DNA of 64,000 nucleotides. It comes from Cohaesibacter gelatinilyticus (lineage in GTDB: Bacteria; Pseudomonadota; Alphaproteobacteria; Rhizobiales; Cohaesibacteraceae). The stretch's first letter is position 1, and each line of letters starts with the position of its first letter. Positions 46,456 to 55,155 of this stretch are shown in pieces. The stretch lies in the NCBI RefSeq assembly GCF_900215605.1, contig NZ_OBEL01000009.1, forward strand, positions 1 through 64,000, read 5' to 3'. The notes under the pieces were generated by a model that was not told where the DNA came from, searched no databases, and saw only the letters and a list, made by a program, of their open reading frames with translations. A program made the position numbers and the translations under genes.

Positions 46456-46992
46456 CTAACCGGAAAATCCGCCTTCATCCAGGAAGTCCTGTTCTTCTGC
46501 ACTGGTCAGGCGACCAAGCAGCTCGTTGCGATGGGGAAAACGGCCAAAACGCTCGATAATTTCCAGATGGACCTTGGCATAATGGATCGAACTTTCCTGC
46601 CCAATCATTTCCATATGCTTCAGGCAGTCCTGTTGATCCTGCAAATTCTCCGAATGCATCATCGGCATGACTGCAAACATCTTTCGTGTATCGTCCAGCT
46701 CATCCCATTGCTGCGATTTTACAATCCGCTTGCTAAGGGTCAGCGCATAAGCATCGGTTGCAAAGGCCTCGCCTGATCCCCGATAGAGGTTACGTGAGAA
46801 CTGATCCAACACGATAATCAACGCTAGCAAACCATCCTGTGCCTCTTCCCAATCCACCAATTCGCCTTGGCGAGCTTGCTCAAGAGTGATAGCAAATTTC
46901 TCTTTAATCTGCGTATCGAAATCATCATCCTTGGCAAACCAAAAGCGAGGCTCTGCCCCAAACCAAAAATCCAGAACAGCCTGCGGCGTCAT
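46456..46992 (-). CDS. DUF924 family protein
   Basis: A 178-residue helical protein. It has the family pattern AVLDFWFGAEPRFWFAKDDDFD at the start, LALIIVLDQFSRNLYRGSGEAFATD and MPMMHSENLQDQQ, then RFGRFPHRNELLGR. The fold is TPR-like; no enzyme activity is established. I chose the ATG at 46992 with GGGAG upstream. A convergent neighbour ends at the shared terminator. Confidence 0.92.
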   Translation of the reverse strand: MTPQAVLDFWFGAEPRFWFAKDDDFDTQIKEKFAITLEQARQGELVDWEEAQDGLLALIIVLDQFSRNLYRGSGEAFATDAYALTLSKRIVKSQQWDELDDTRKMFAVMPMMHSENLQDQQDCLKHMEMIGQESSIHYAKVHLEIIERFGRFPHRNELLGRLTSAEEQDFLDEGGFSG

Positions 46993-47175
46993 TCCACTCA
47001 CTCCCTTCCAAAATCCCAAGGGCTACGACTTTAGGCTCATAAATTTCAGAAAACAACCTGCCCCTTTTCCAGCGTCGTTCCAATATGGACAGGAATTGAC
47101 TTCACCTGCAATATCCAGTTGATTAACCGCAAAATCTGGAAGGGCCAGAAATACTGGCGGAAGCAAGGAACAAGA

Positions 47176-47436
47176 ATGGCATTCTCTATCACGCAAAGTC
47201 TGGATTTGACTGGCTTGAAATGCCCGTTGCCGGTGTTACAAGCCGGCAAGAGGCTACGCGAATTGCAGCCCGGTGACATTGTGGAAGTGATCTGTACCGA
47301 TCCCATGTCCAGCATCGACCTACCCCATTTTTGCAACCAGAAAAATCACACCCTGCTGGAAATGGAGCAATCAGGCGAGCAATATCGCTATGTCATTGAA
47401 AAAGGCTCTGAGACCTCAAACACCGAGCCTGATTAA
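47176..47436 (+). CDS. tusA: TusA-family sulfurtransferase
   Basis: An 86-residue sulfur carrier. The motif LDLTGLKCPLPVLQAGK contains the active cysteine (C16), followed by the typical GDIVEVICTDP beta strand. TusA proteins relay sulfur to molybdenum cofactor or tRNA thiolation pathways; which applies is unknown. I chose the ATG at 47176 with AAGGAA seven bases upstream; the open frame extends to 47119 without similarity. Its stop overlaps that of the convergent carboxypeptidase gene by four bases. Confidence 0.93.
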   Translation: MAFSITQSLDLTGLKCPLPVLQAGKRLRELQPGDIVEVICTDPMSSIDLPHFCNQKNHTLLEMEQSGEQYRYVIEKGSETSNTEPD

Positions 47437-48689
47437 GGCTTTGGTTTTGGCAAACTGATCAATCCGCCAGACTGTGCTTTGCGCAACTGTGTCAATTTCA
47501 AAGGCCCCTTGGCACGCGGAGCCGCAAGTGGCAAATGCACCAATTGGGCAGGCATTACTACCCGCCCCTTTTTCTTCTTGATACCAGCATAAACCCGCAC
47601 CGGATCCATCAGCTTGAAGCGCGGCTCCAAATAACTGCCGATCACTTTGACCCGACCCGACCATTTGGGATTGGAGCGTTTGGTGCAGATTTCAGGGCGC
47701 ATATTGATCGGTTCCAGTTGTGGTCCAAAAGAAGCCGATTGCGCAATGGAAAGGCCGCGACCGGATACCATGTTAGGTTGGGTAAAACCGCGATTGAGCA
47801 AATAGGCAGCCGTCTCTGCCCTAGACTGGGTATTGGGAGCGCCAAGCACCACTGCCACCAATTGCCGCCCATTGCGATTGGCTGCTGCTACCAAATTGAA
47901 GCCGGATGCACATACAAAGCCGGTCTTCATGCCATTTGTGCCAGCATAGCTTTCCAGCAACTTGTTGTAGGAGCGCAGAATCCGTTTGCCATGACGAATG
48001 GCCGGGATCTGAAAGAGTGGTCGATATTGTGGGAATTCGATCAGAATGGCTCTCGCCAGAACGGCCATGTCACGAGCAGAACTTTTCTGACCCGGACGGT
48101 GAATGCCGTTGGCATTGACAAAATTTGACGACACCATGCCAAGACGACGCGCCTCGTCATTCATGCGTCGCGCAAAAGCGGCTTCACTTCCAGATACGCG
48201 CTCTGCCAAAGCGGCAGCTATATCATTGGCGGATTTGACGATCACCATCTTCAGGGCATTGTCGACAGTCAGGCGCGTGCCGACCTTGAACCCCATTTTT
48301 GACGGCGGGTAGGATAATGCATGGGGGGAAATCTCAACCAGAGAATCGGGATGCAACTCACCAGATGCAATAGCGCGGAAAGTGACATAAGCCGTCATCA
48401 TCTTGGTCAGCGATGCCGGATACCATTTCTGATTGCCATTGCGGTGATACAGAACCTTGCCAGTATCAACATCCAGAAGCAGCATCGGATTGGGCGAGAG
48501 AATCTCATCAACCGAAACTTCCGGCAATGGGGCTTTCTTTTTGCTCTTCTTCTTGGCAGCTTCAGCTCCAAGATCCATCCCGGCACCGAGTATAAGGCTG
48601 GCAGACAGAAAGGCAAAGACACCAAACCGCTTGGCTTTCTGTGTCAGCTTACGCATTCTCTTATCTGCAAATCCGCTTAACACACCCAT
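47433..48689 (-). CDS. D-alanyl-D-alanine carboxypeptidase (S11)
   Basis: A 418-residue penicillin-binding protein of the DacA/DacF type. The catalytic motif is SLTKM (Ser-x-x-Lys) near residue 90, SAND gives the SxN motif and KTG (GMKTGF) the third. A signal peptide is at the start (FGVFAFLSASLILGAGMDLGAEA), followed by a basic stretch. It trims D-Ala from peptidoglycan. The C-terminus is an extra domain ending in a Pro/Lys-rich tail. Start choice is not certain; ATG at 48689 or 48656 is possible. Confidence 0.94.
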   Translation of the reverse strand: MGVLSGFADKRMRKLTQKAKRFGVFAFLSASLILGAGMDLGAEAAKKKSKKKAPLPEVSVDEILSPNPMLLLDVDTGKVLYHRNGNQKWYPASLTKMMTAYVTFRAIASGELHPDSLVEISPHALSYPPSKMGFKVGTRLTVDNALKMVIVKSANDIAAALAERVSGSEAAFARRMNDEARRLGMVSSNFVNANGIHRPGQKSSARDMAVLARAILIEFPQYRPLFQIPAIRHGKRILRSYNKLLESYAGTNGMKTGFVCASGFNLVAAANRNGRQLVAVVLGAPNTQSRAETAAYLLNRGFTQPNMVSGRGLSIAQSASFGPQLEPINMRPEICTKRSNPKWSGRVKVIGSYLEPRFKLMDPVRVYAGIKKKKGRVVMPAQLVHLPLAAPRAKGPLKLTQLRKAQSGGLISLPKPKP

Positions 48690-48885
48690 ATTGCTGCCCC
48701 ATATCCCTATGCACAAAATATAAGTTCCTTGCATAGCTGATTTGAATAGGACTGGCCATCGCTAATCCTCATCACAGCAGCTTATCCAAACTGTCTGCCA
48801 GGTCACAACACTAAGCATTGCTCTATCCCAAAAGAGTGATTAGTCTTGATCTCTCCCGCCTACACAATCCCCAAAAGGTTTTTCA

Positions 48886-50055
48886 ATGCCCGTAATCAAT
48901 CGCCTTGCTGACTATCAAGCCGACATTGCCGCCATCCGTCAGGACCTGCACGAATATCCCGAACTGCAATATGATCTGCCAAGAACAACCGCCAAGGTGG
49001 TTGAACATCTGAAATCATTCGGCATTGAAGAAATCACCACCAATATCGGCCAATCCGGCATCGTCGCCGTGATCGAGGGCAAAACCAATATATCCGGCAA
49101 GACCATCGGTCTGCGTGCTGATATGGATGCTCTACCTTTGCAGGAAACTTCCGGCGTCGCTCATAGCTCCAAGACCGAAGGCAAAATGCATGCCTGTGGT
49201 CATGATGGCCACACCTCCATGCTGCTGGGCGCGGCACGTTATCTGAATGAGACCCGCAATTTTGACGGTCGTGTTGTTCTGATTTTCCAGCCCGCCGAAG
49301 AAGGTGGTGGCGGTGCCAAAGCCATGATCGATGACGGTCTTATGGATCGTTGGGAGATTGACGAAGTCTATGGCATGCACAATTGGCCGGGTCTGCCGCT
49401 CGGTGATTTCGCCCTGCGCGATGGCGCTCTGATGGCATCAGCTGATCGAATTCGCATTGAGGTGGAAGGCAAAGGTTGTCATGCAGCAAAGCCGCATCAG
49501 GGCGTCGATACCATTGTTGTTCTGTCTGCCATCGTACAGGCCGTTCAAACCATTCCATCCCGCAACATTGATCCACAAAAACCAGTTGTGATTTCCCTTT
49601 GCAAGATCGAAGCTGGCTTTACCGACAATGTGGTGCCACAGACAGGTTCGATTCTCGGCACTGTTCGTACGCTTGACCCACAAACCCGCGACTATGCCGA
49701 AAAGCGCCTTGCTGAAGTCGTTGAGCGCACAGCCGAGCTTTATGGTGCAACCGCCAAACTTACCTATCACCGCGACTATCCGGTGACCGTAAACCACACG
49801 GCAGAAGCCAAGAAAGCGGCAAACATTGCCCGCGACATTGTGGGCGCAGACAGAGTGAGCGAATCCATGGTAGCCTCCATGGGCTCGGAAGACTTCTCTT
49901 TCATGCTGCAAGCACGTCCGGGTGCCTTTATTTTTGTGGGCAATGGTGACACTGCATCGCTTCACCATCCCGACTATGATTTCAACGATGATCTGCTTCC
50001 TATCGGTGCATCCTATTGGATCAAGCTGGTGGAAACCTCGTTACCAAAAGCATAG
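48886..50055 (+). CDS. M20-family metal amidohydrolase (hippurate hydrolase-like)
   Basis: A 389-residue hydrolase. Metal-binding residues are in LRADMDALPLQE, MHACGHDGHTSMLLGAA, FQPAEEGGGGAK and YGMHNWPGLP, with GSEDFSFMLQ near the C-terminus. Such enzymes cleave N-acyl amino acids or hippurate. It lies 19 bases before a TauE/SafE gene, so these two are probably one operon. Across the next gap a racemase is convergent. Confidence 0.95.
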   Translation: MPVINRLADYQADIAAIRQDLHEYPELQYDLPRTTAKVVEHLKSFGIEEITTNIGQSGIVAVIEGKTNISGKTIGLRADMDALPLQETSGVAHSSKTEGKMHACGHDGHTSMLLGAARYLNETRNFDGRVVLIFQPAEEGGGGAKAMIDDGLMDRWEIDEVYGMHNWPGLPLGDFALRDGALMASADRIRIEVEGKGCHAAKPHQGVDTIVVLSAIVQAVQTIPSRNIDPQKPVVISLCKIEAGFTDNVVPQTGSILGTVRTLDPQTRDYAEKRLAEVVERTAELYGATAKLTYHRDYPVTVNHTAEAKKAANIARDIVGADRVSESMVASMGSEDFSFMLQARPGAFIFVGNGDTASLHHPDYDFNDDLLPIGASYWIKLVETSLPKA

Positions 50056-50074
50056 ATAAAAGACATAGATAGCT

Positions 50075-50845
50075 GTGATTGAAAGCCTGCCTTTTTTTGT
50101 TGATACCGGCCTGTCCAGTTGGGTCCTTTATGGCCTGATTGCTGCCTCCTTCATGACCTCCGCCCTCACGGCCGCTTTCGGCATTGGCGGCGGGGTTGCA
50201 CTGCTCGCCATCATGTCCATGGCCATGCCCGTGGCAACATTGATACCGGTACATGGTATCGTGCAGATGGGGTCGAATGCAGGTCGGTCATGGCATTTCA
50301 AGCGATTCATCCAATGGCCCTTCATCTTGGCCTTCGCCATCGGAGCGGCCATTGGCACAGCCATCGGCTCTCAGTTCGTCGTGGCACTCCCCGACAATCT
50401 GCTCAAACTCATTCTGGCGCTTTTCGTGCTGTTTCTGGTTTGGGGTCCCAAGCCAAAGCGGGTAAGAGGCGGTAATGGTGCCATAGCCATGGGTGGTGGA
50501 CTGTCATCTCTGGCTGGCATGTTTGTCGGGGCCACTGGTCCATTGGTCGGTGCCATCGTGGCAGGCCGCGCCGATGAGCGCCAGGCCATCGTTGCCACCC
50601 ATGCCTGTGCCATGACCTTGCAGCATGGACTTAAAATTCTCGCCTTTGGCGCAATCGGCTTTGCCTTTCAAACCTGGCTCGGTCTCCTAATTGCCATGAT
50701 TGCCTCAGGTTACGCCGGAACGATTGTCGGTGGAGCTATCCTGAAACGCATGCCGGATCATTATTTCCGTGTCATTTTCAAAGGCCTGCTGACCTTGCTG
50801 GCCTTGATGATGCTGGGCAAAGCATTGTTAGGCTTTGCGGAGTAA
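50075..50845 (+). CDS. TauE/SafE-family sulfite exporter-type permease
   Basis: A 256-residue membrane protein with about eight hydrophobic segments and the TauE/SafE signature in the two repeats: TAAFGIGGGVALLAIMSM and GLSSLAGMFVGATGPLVGA. It is GTG-started at 50075. Family members export sulfite, sulfonates or other organic acids. Position after the M20 hydrolase hints it exports a hydrolysis product, but this is inference. Confidence 0.9.
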   Translation: MIESLPFFVDTGLSSWVLYGLIAASFMTSALTAAFGIGGGVALLAIMSMAMPVATLIPVHGIVQMGSNAGRSWHFKRFIQWPFILAFAIGAAIGTAIGSQFVVALPDNLLKLILALFVLFLVWGPKPKRVRGGNGAIAMGGGLSSLAGMFVGATGPLVGAIVAGRADERQAIVATHACAMTLQHGLKILAFGAIGFAFQTWLGLLIAMIASGYAGTIVGGAILKRMPDHYFRVIFKGLLTLLALMMLGKALLGFAE

Positions 50846-50860
50846 CTCCCCGCATAAGCC

Positions 50861-51979
50861 TCAGGTTACGATCCGGGGATTGCGGTGCCCCCAATCCGTA
50901 CAAAGATCCGCCATGATCGTTCCTGACAGATCTTCCATTGTCCGAACGTTTATGGCCTCTTCGCCATAAGCGCCAAAGACCACCACCTCATCACCGACTT
51001 GCGCATCCGTCAACGCACTGACATCGACAACAATCGTATTCATGGAAATCTTGCCCAGAACCGGTAGCTGCTTACCCCGAACCAGAACCTGACTACGGTC
51101 GGAAAAGCGACGGCTATAACCGTTGGCATAGCCAATCGAAATATTGGCCAGCATTTTGTCTTCCGACAGCAAGCTCGAGCGATCATAGCCAATGGTACTG
51201 CCTTGCGGATAGCGACCGATGGATGTGATGCGCGCTTTCAGGGTCATGGTCGGTTGAAAACCGAGATCCTGCCGAACCAATCCATATAGAACTGCCCCAC
51301 AGCGCATCATATCAGTTCCCACTTTTTGTCCAGACACAAGGGTCAAAGAACTTCCCCCATGAACGAGAATATCTTCACGTCTGAGCGATGAGTTGCGGAA
51401 GACCCAATTCACATCATGATGAAAGCGGGTAATGCTGATCTGCAACTCCTCAGTCAGATTGGATGGAAAATGGGTACAGATACCGACAATATTGTCCCCA
51501 ACCAGCGAAATGATTCTGGCAAAACTCTCCCGCCCCGACGTAATGGAAAGCTCCAATCCATCGCGAGACATGCCTCCCGCATTGAGCGATAGGTGAAGCG
51601 GGATCACAAGGTCGCGCTTCTTAATCAGCCCTGCAAAAGCCTGGGCAGCTTCAACCGTGCTGACTTGCTCTTCGACATCAAAGGGCAGCGCATTCACCGC
51701 CTCGTCAAACGTCGCAGTACGCAAACGCATGATGGTGCCCCCAAACCCTGCTTCACGCACGGCCATGGCCTCCGAGTTGGAGGTGATCCCCACATAGCCG
51801 ATCTTGTGGCTGAGCAAAATCGGCACCACATTCTCGATCCCGTGGCCATAGGCATCGGCCTTGAGCACGACACAAAAACGGCTTCCAGCCGGAAGAATAT
51901 CCAGCGCAATTCGCAGATTTTGCTCGATTTTGGCGCAAGAAATCTCGCACCACGACGAATGGAGTGGCGTTGTCTTCAT
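50861..51979 (-). CDS. PLP-dependent amino-acid racemase (alanine racemase/Bsr-type)
   Basis: A 372-residue fold-type III PLP racemase. K40 in VVLKADAYGHG binds PLP, and Y265 in STIGYDRSS is the second catalytic base. The usual alanine-racemase segment KVDTGM is replaced by LSLNAGGMSRDG, as in the broad-spectrum racemase (Bsr) group, so substrates beyond alanine are likely. It lacks a signal peptide, unlike many Bsr enzymes. It lies 73 bases downstream of a TRAP dctPQM set on the same strand, implying that imported amino acids are racemised. Confidence 0.88.
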   Translation of the reverse strand: MKTTPLHSSWCEISCAKIEQNLRIALDILPAGSRFCVVLKADAYGHGIENVVPILLSHKIGYVGITSNSEAMAVREAGFGGTIMRLRTATFDEAVNALPFDVEEQVSTVEAAQAFAGLIKKRDLVIPLHLSLNAGGMSRDGLELSITSGRESFARIISLVGDNIVGICTHFPSNLTEELQISITRFHHDVNWVFRNSSLRREDILVHGGSSLTLVSGQKVGTDMMRCGAVLYGLVRQDLGFQPTMTLKARITSIGRYPQGSTIGYDRSSLLSEDKMLANISIGYANGYSRRFSDRSQVLVRGKQLPVLGKISMNTIVVDVSALTDAQVGDEVVVFGAYGEEAINVRTMEDLSGTIMADLCTDWGHRNPRIVT

Positions 51980-52052
51980 CTTAAACGACCGGTAAGTCTA
52001 TGGAAACGTGAAAATATCAGCGGTGGCGATCATGCCACCGAAACCAAATCTG

Positions 52053-53342
52053 CTAGCTGAACATCAAATCGGGCAACCAGAGAGCGACTTGCGGAATAAA
52101 GGTTGTGATCAACAATGTCGGCAACCAAGCAAAAACAATCATGATCAAGGTCGGCTTCATCATCACATTGACCGGCGTGTCGGTGACTCGCGCCCCCAGA
52201 TAGAGCAGTGGAGCCGTTGGCGGCGTGATGTTGGCCATACCCAGATTGACGCCAAGGACAGCGGCAAAATGAACGGGGTCCATGCCCACGCTTTGCACAA
52301 TCGGCAACAGCAAGGGAGCAGACAAAAGCAGACCCGAAATATCGTCCATCAGCATGCCAATCAGGATCATCACCAGATTGACCATCAGCAAAACAATGAT
52401 CGGATTGTCCGAGACCGAATAGATCAGTTCCTTCGCGATAGCCGGAATATTCTCAAAGACCAAAAACTGGGAAACGATCAGCACGATGAGAACCATCATC
52501 ATCACCACGCCAATGGTGGTGCCTGCATAGCGAAGCGTGGGAAAGAAATTCTCCCGGGTCAACCCCTTATAAACAAAGAAGCCAATTGGAATGGCATAAA
52601 CCACAGCAACACCGGCGGCCTCGGTTGGAGTCATGACGCCCCCATAAATTCCACCCAAAATGATCACCGGCATCAGCAAGGCGGGCATGGCCTTGATGCC
52701 ACGCTTGCGCAACTCAAACCTGAAACTTCCCTCATGGCGGTCGGTTTTCAGATCTTTCACATTGCGCAGCATGACAAAGTTCACGATACAAAGCAGCAAG
52801 ATGAGGATAAGCCCTGGCACAACGGTCGCCAAAAAACACTTCAAAACGGACTGCTGTGTGACCCAGGCATAAAGAATTTGCGAAGAGCTTGGTGGGATCA
52901 GCAACCCCAAAGGGCTGGCGCTGACGATCAAGGCAGCTGCCAGACCATCTGGATAGTTGGCCTTGCGCAAATGCGGCATCATGATCGAGCCAATGCAGGT
53001 CAACGTCGCCGCAGCCGAGCCGGAAATCGCCCCGAAAATACCGCTGGCAACGACGGAAGCTGCGCTCAACCCACCACGGATGTGGCCGACCATCAATTCC
53101 GCCAGGGCAACCAATGGTGCAGCAATCCGGCCCCGCTCCATGATGGCACCTGCCAGAATGAAAAGCGGGATCGCCAGTAGAACAAGTGAGCTGATTTTCC
53201 AATGTCCGGTCGGCATGAAGCCACTGACATCATGGCCGCCAAAGAAGGCGATGAACATCAAAACCGCACCAAAGGCCATCGGAACACTGACGCCAATGAT
53301 CAGCATGACGCAGATCAGGATAAGACTTCCCAAAATAATCAT
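52053..53342 (-). CDS. TRAP transporter large permease DctM (first paralogue)
   Basis: A 429-residue membrane protein with about twelve hydrophobic helices. It has the DctM signatures GAISGSAAATLTCIGSIMMP, GLLIPPSSSQILYAWV and GVMTPTEAAGVAVVYAIP. It is strikingly similar to the DctM at 58039-59328 along the whole length. It follows dctQ by 12 bases and precedes the racemase gene. Confidence 0.96.
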   Translation of the reverse strand: MIILGSLILICVMLIIGVSVPMAFGAVLMFIAFFGGHDVSGFMPTGHWKISSLVLLAIPLFILAGAIMERGRIAAPLVALAELMVGHIRGGLSAASVVASGIFGAISGSAAATLTCIGSIMMPHLRKANYPDGLAAALIVSASPLGLLIPPSSSQILYAWVTQQSVLKCFLATVVPGLILILLLCIVNFVMLRNVKDLKTDRHEGSFRFELRKRGIKAMPALLMPVIILGGIYGGVMTPTEAAGVAVVYAIPIGFFVYKGLTRENFFPTLRYAGTTIGVVMMMVLIVLIVSQFLVFENIPAIAKELIYSVSDNPIIVLLMVNLVMILIGMLMDDISGLLLSAPLLLPIVQSVGMDPVHFAAVLGVNLGMANITPPTAPLLYLGARVTDTPVNVMMKPTLIMIVFAWLPTLLITTFIPQVALWLPDLMFS

Positions 53343-53354
53343 CTGACGGGATCC

Positions 53355-53903
53355 TCAAGAATTGGATGCAGATTTGCTATCGAGCGTTGGTTTGCACCTG
53401 AACAGAACAATCAAATGCAGCAGGCTGTAGAACGCCATCAGGCCAAAACCAACCAGCATGGCAAGACGGGGTACAAAGAAAGGAATACGAAGAGCAATCG
53501 TCGTCCGCCAGCGTGGATAGCTCTCAATCTCGTCAATCAGCATCAGGGTCGACCAATAGACCAGGGCCAACGCCACGATCAGTTCAATGGATCCAACAAT
53601 AATGGAACGCAGATGTGCCATGTGCGGATCCTTGATGACATAGGTCAGCAAATCCGCATTCACATGCGTCCCATCATGGGTCCCCATCGCGCTACCGGCA
53701 AAATAGAGCCAGAAACAGATGATCAGCAGCCATTCTTCATAGGCAAACAAATCCGCCCCAAAACCATAGCGAAAAACCACGACGAAGAAGAAAGTCCCGG
53801 CCATGATCAGGCAGCCAATGACCAGCATCCATGATTTGATGACAATCAATCGGTCGATGAAGCGGGCCATACCCGGAGAGAAATGCTGGGAGAGATTGGT
53901 CAT
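53355..53903 (-). CDS. TRAP transporter small permease DctQ (first paralogue)
   Basis: A 182-residue membrane protein with the four-helix DctQ layout. FFFVVVFRYGFGADLFAYEEWLLIICFWLYFAG and the GTHDGTHVNADLL loop are shared with the DctQ at 59319. It lies between dctP and dctM of the racemase-linked TRAP system. A C-terminal polar tail of about 15 residues follows the last helix. Confidence 0.94.
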   Translation of the reverse strand: MTNLSQHFSPGMARFIDRLIVIKSWMLVIGCLIMAGTFFFVVVFRYGFGADLFAYEEWLLIICFWLYFAGSAMGTHDGTHVNADLLTYVIKDPHMAHLRSIIVGSIELIVALALVYWSTLMLIDEIESYPRWRTTIALRIPFFVPRLAMLVGFGLMAFYSLLHLIVLFRCKPTLDSKSASNS

Positions 53904-53989
53904 GACAGCCCTCTAACCTCTATATGCAAGATGAACAGGACAGGCAACCACGATAGACCGCCTATCCTCTTGCTGATTTTCGGTAAGGA

Positions 53990-54985
53990 CTATTTGGCAG
54001 CCATCAGCTTGTCGATCACATCCTGACCAACGATTTCGGCAATCTGCGGCCAAACATCAGCCCGAACTTTCTTGGCGATGGTAGCACGATCTGCATCAGA
54101 AACCTCTACGACCTGATAGCCACTTTCGCTCAGTTTCTTGACATATTCAGCCTCATTGTTGCGGCCCCAGGCTGCATAGTCTTTTGCAGCTTTGTCGAAC
54201 GCCGCCTGAACCGCTTTCTGCTGCGCTTCATTCATCTTGCCCCAGCTTTTCTTGGAAGCATAATAAGTGGTGTTCTCGACCACCGCATTATAGGGAATGA
54301 AGGCCTTGCCAACGCCGGACGTTGCAAAAGCACTGTACGCCAACTGAGCGGTACAGCAAATGGCACCATCAACGGTGCCAGACTGAATGGCCGGGAAGAC
54401 TTCGCCCCAGTTCATGGTGGTGGATTTGAAGCCCATGGCATTGACGGTGGATTTGATCACCTGAGAGCTCCAGACACGAATATTCATGTCTTTGCTATCA
54501 GTGTTGGTCGCATTGGCTGGTACGCCTTTGGCGACAACCCCGATGAAGCCTTCCGGCGCATTGGCCAGCAATTTGAGGCCCAAGCCATCCAGACGCTCGG
54601 CAAAGATAGTGTTGAACGGGCTGTCTTTTTTCAGATAGGTCTTTTCCGCATCATCCCAGCTCGAGACCAGATATGGCAGGGAATTGATTTCCAGAACCGG
54701 GTCATTGTGGGCGTAAACAACAGAGTGAACCAGATCCACGTTGCCGCGAGACGCCGCTTCGAACAATTCCTCACCAGAGCCAAGCTGGCCGGCCGGGAAG
54801 AGATTGACTGTCACATCCACATTGGCCGCTTCAATATCCTTCTTGATCTGATCCAGCAATGTATTGCCGAAATGCTCGACCGGAACCACACCAGCCAGTT
54901 TCAAGGTGATGTTGTCTGCAGCAGCAGAACCGGCAAGACAGACACCCAATGCAGTCGCAGCCAGCAATTTCGTAAGATTGGTCAT
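53990..54985 (-). CDS. TRAP transporter substrate-binding protein DctP (first paralogue)
   Basis: A 331-residue periplasmic binding protein with a normal Sec signal (LLAATALGVCLAGSAAA). The conserved arginine is in IRVWSSQ and the substrate-pocket segment is GTVDGAICCT, with two adjacent cysteines. GGAGGAAAC precedes the ATG. It is the first gene of the TRAP-racemase operon and is divergent from a LysR regulator 165 bases away. The substrate may be an amino acid, judging from the linked racemase. Confidence 0.96.
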   Translation of the reverse strand: MTNLTKLLAATALGVCLAGSAAADNITLKLAGVVPVEHFGNTLLDQIKKDIEAANVDVTVNLFPAGQLGSGEELFEAASRGNVDLVHSVVYAHNDPVLEINSLPYLVSSWDDAEKTYLKKDSPFNTIFAERLDGLGLKLLANAPEGFIGVVAKGVPANATNTDSKDMNIRVWSSQVIKSTVNAMGFKSTTMNWGEVFPAIQSGTVDGAICCTAQLAYSAFATSGVGKAFIPYNAVVENTTYYASKKSWGKMNEAQQKAVQAAFDKAAKDYAAWGRNNEAEYVKKLSESGYQVVEVSDADRATIAKKVRADVWPQIAEIVGQDVIDKLMAAK

Positions 54986-55110
54986 AAGTTTCCTCCGTTG
55001 ATGCGCTTTTGGTCATTTGAGAAAGGAGAAATCCGGTCTCGCCTGAAGTGACCACCTCCCTCGACTTGCGCCTTGGGGCTATTGGACCAAGACTAGACAT
55101 ATTACACAAG

Positions 55111-55155
55111 TTCATATAATTAATGCCGATATAAATCAGGATTATATTATATGAA
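55111..55155. promoter_or_regulatory. 45-base inverted repeat overlapping the LysR start, candidate operator
   Basis: TTCATATAAT at 55111-55120 is exactly repeated as the inverted ATTATATGAA at 55146-55155, with 25 bases between. The right arm contains the LysR start codon at 55151. It lies in the divergent gap between dctP and the regulator, so binding could control both. Confidence 0.65.

Noticed and set aside
52008-53180. 390-codon open frame on the plus strand
   Set aside because: Antisense to dctM and rich in His, Gln and Asn as expected from reversed membrane-protein codons; no ribosome site and no domain.
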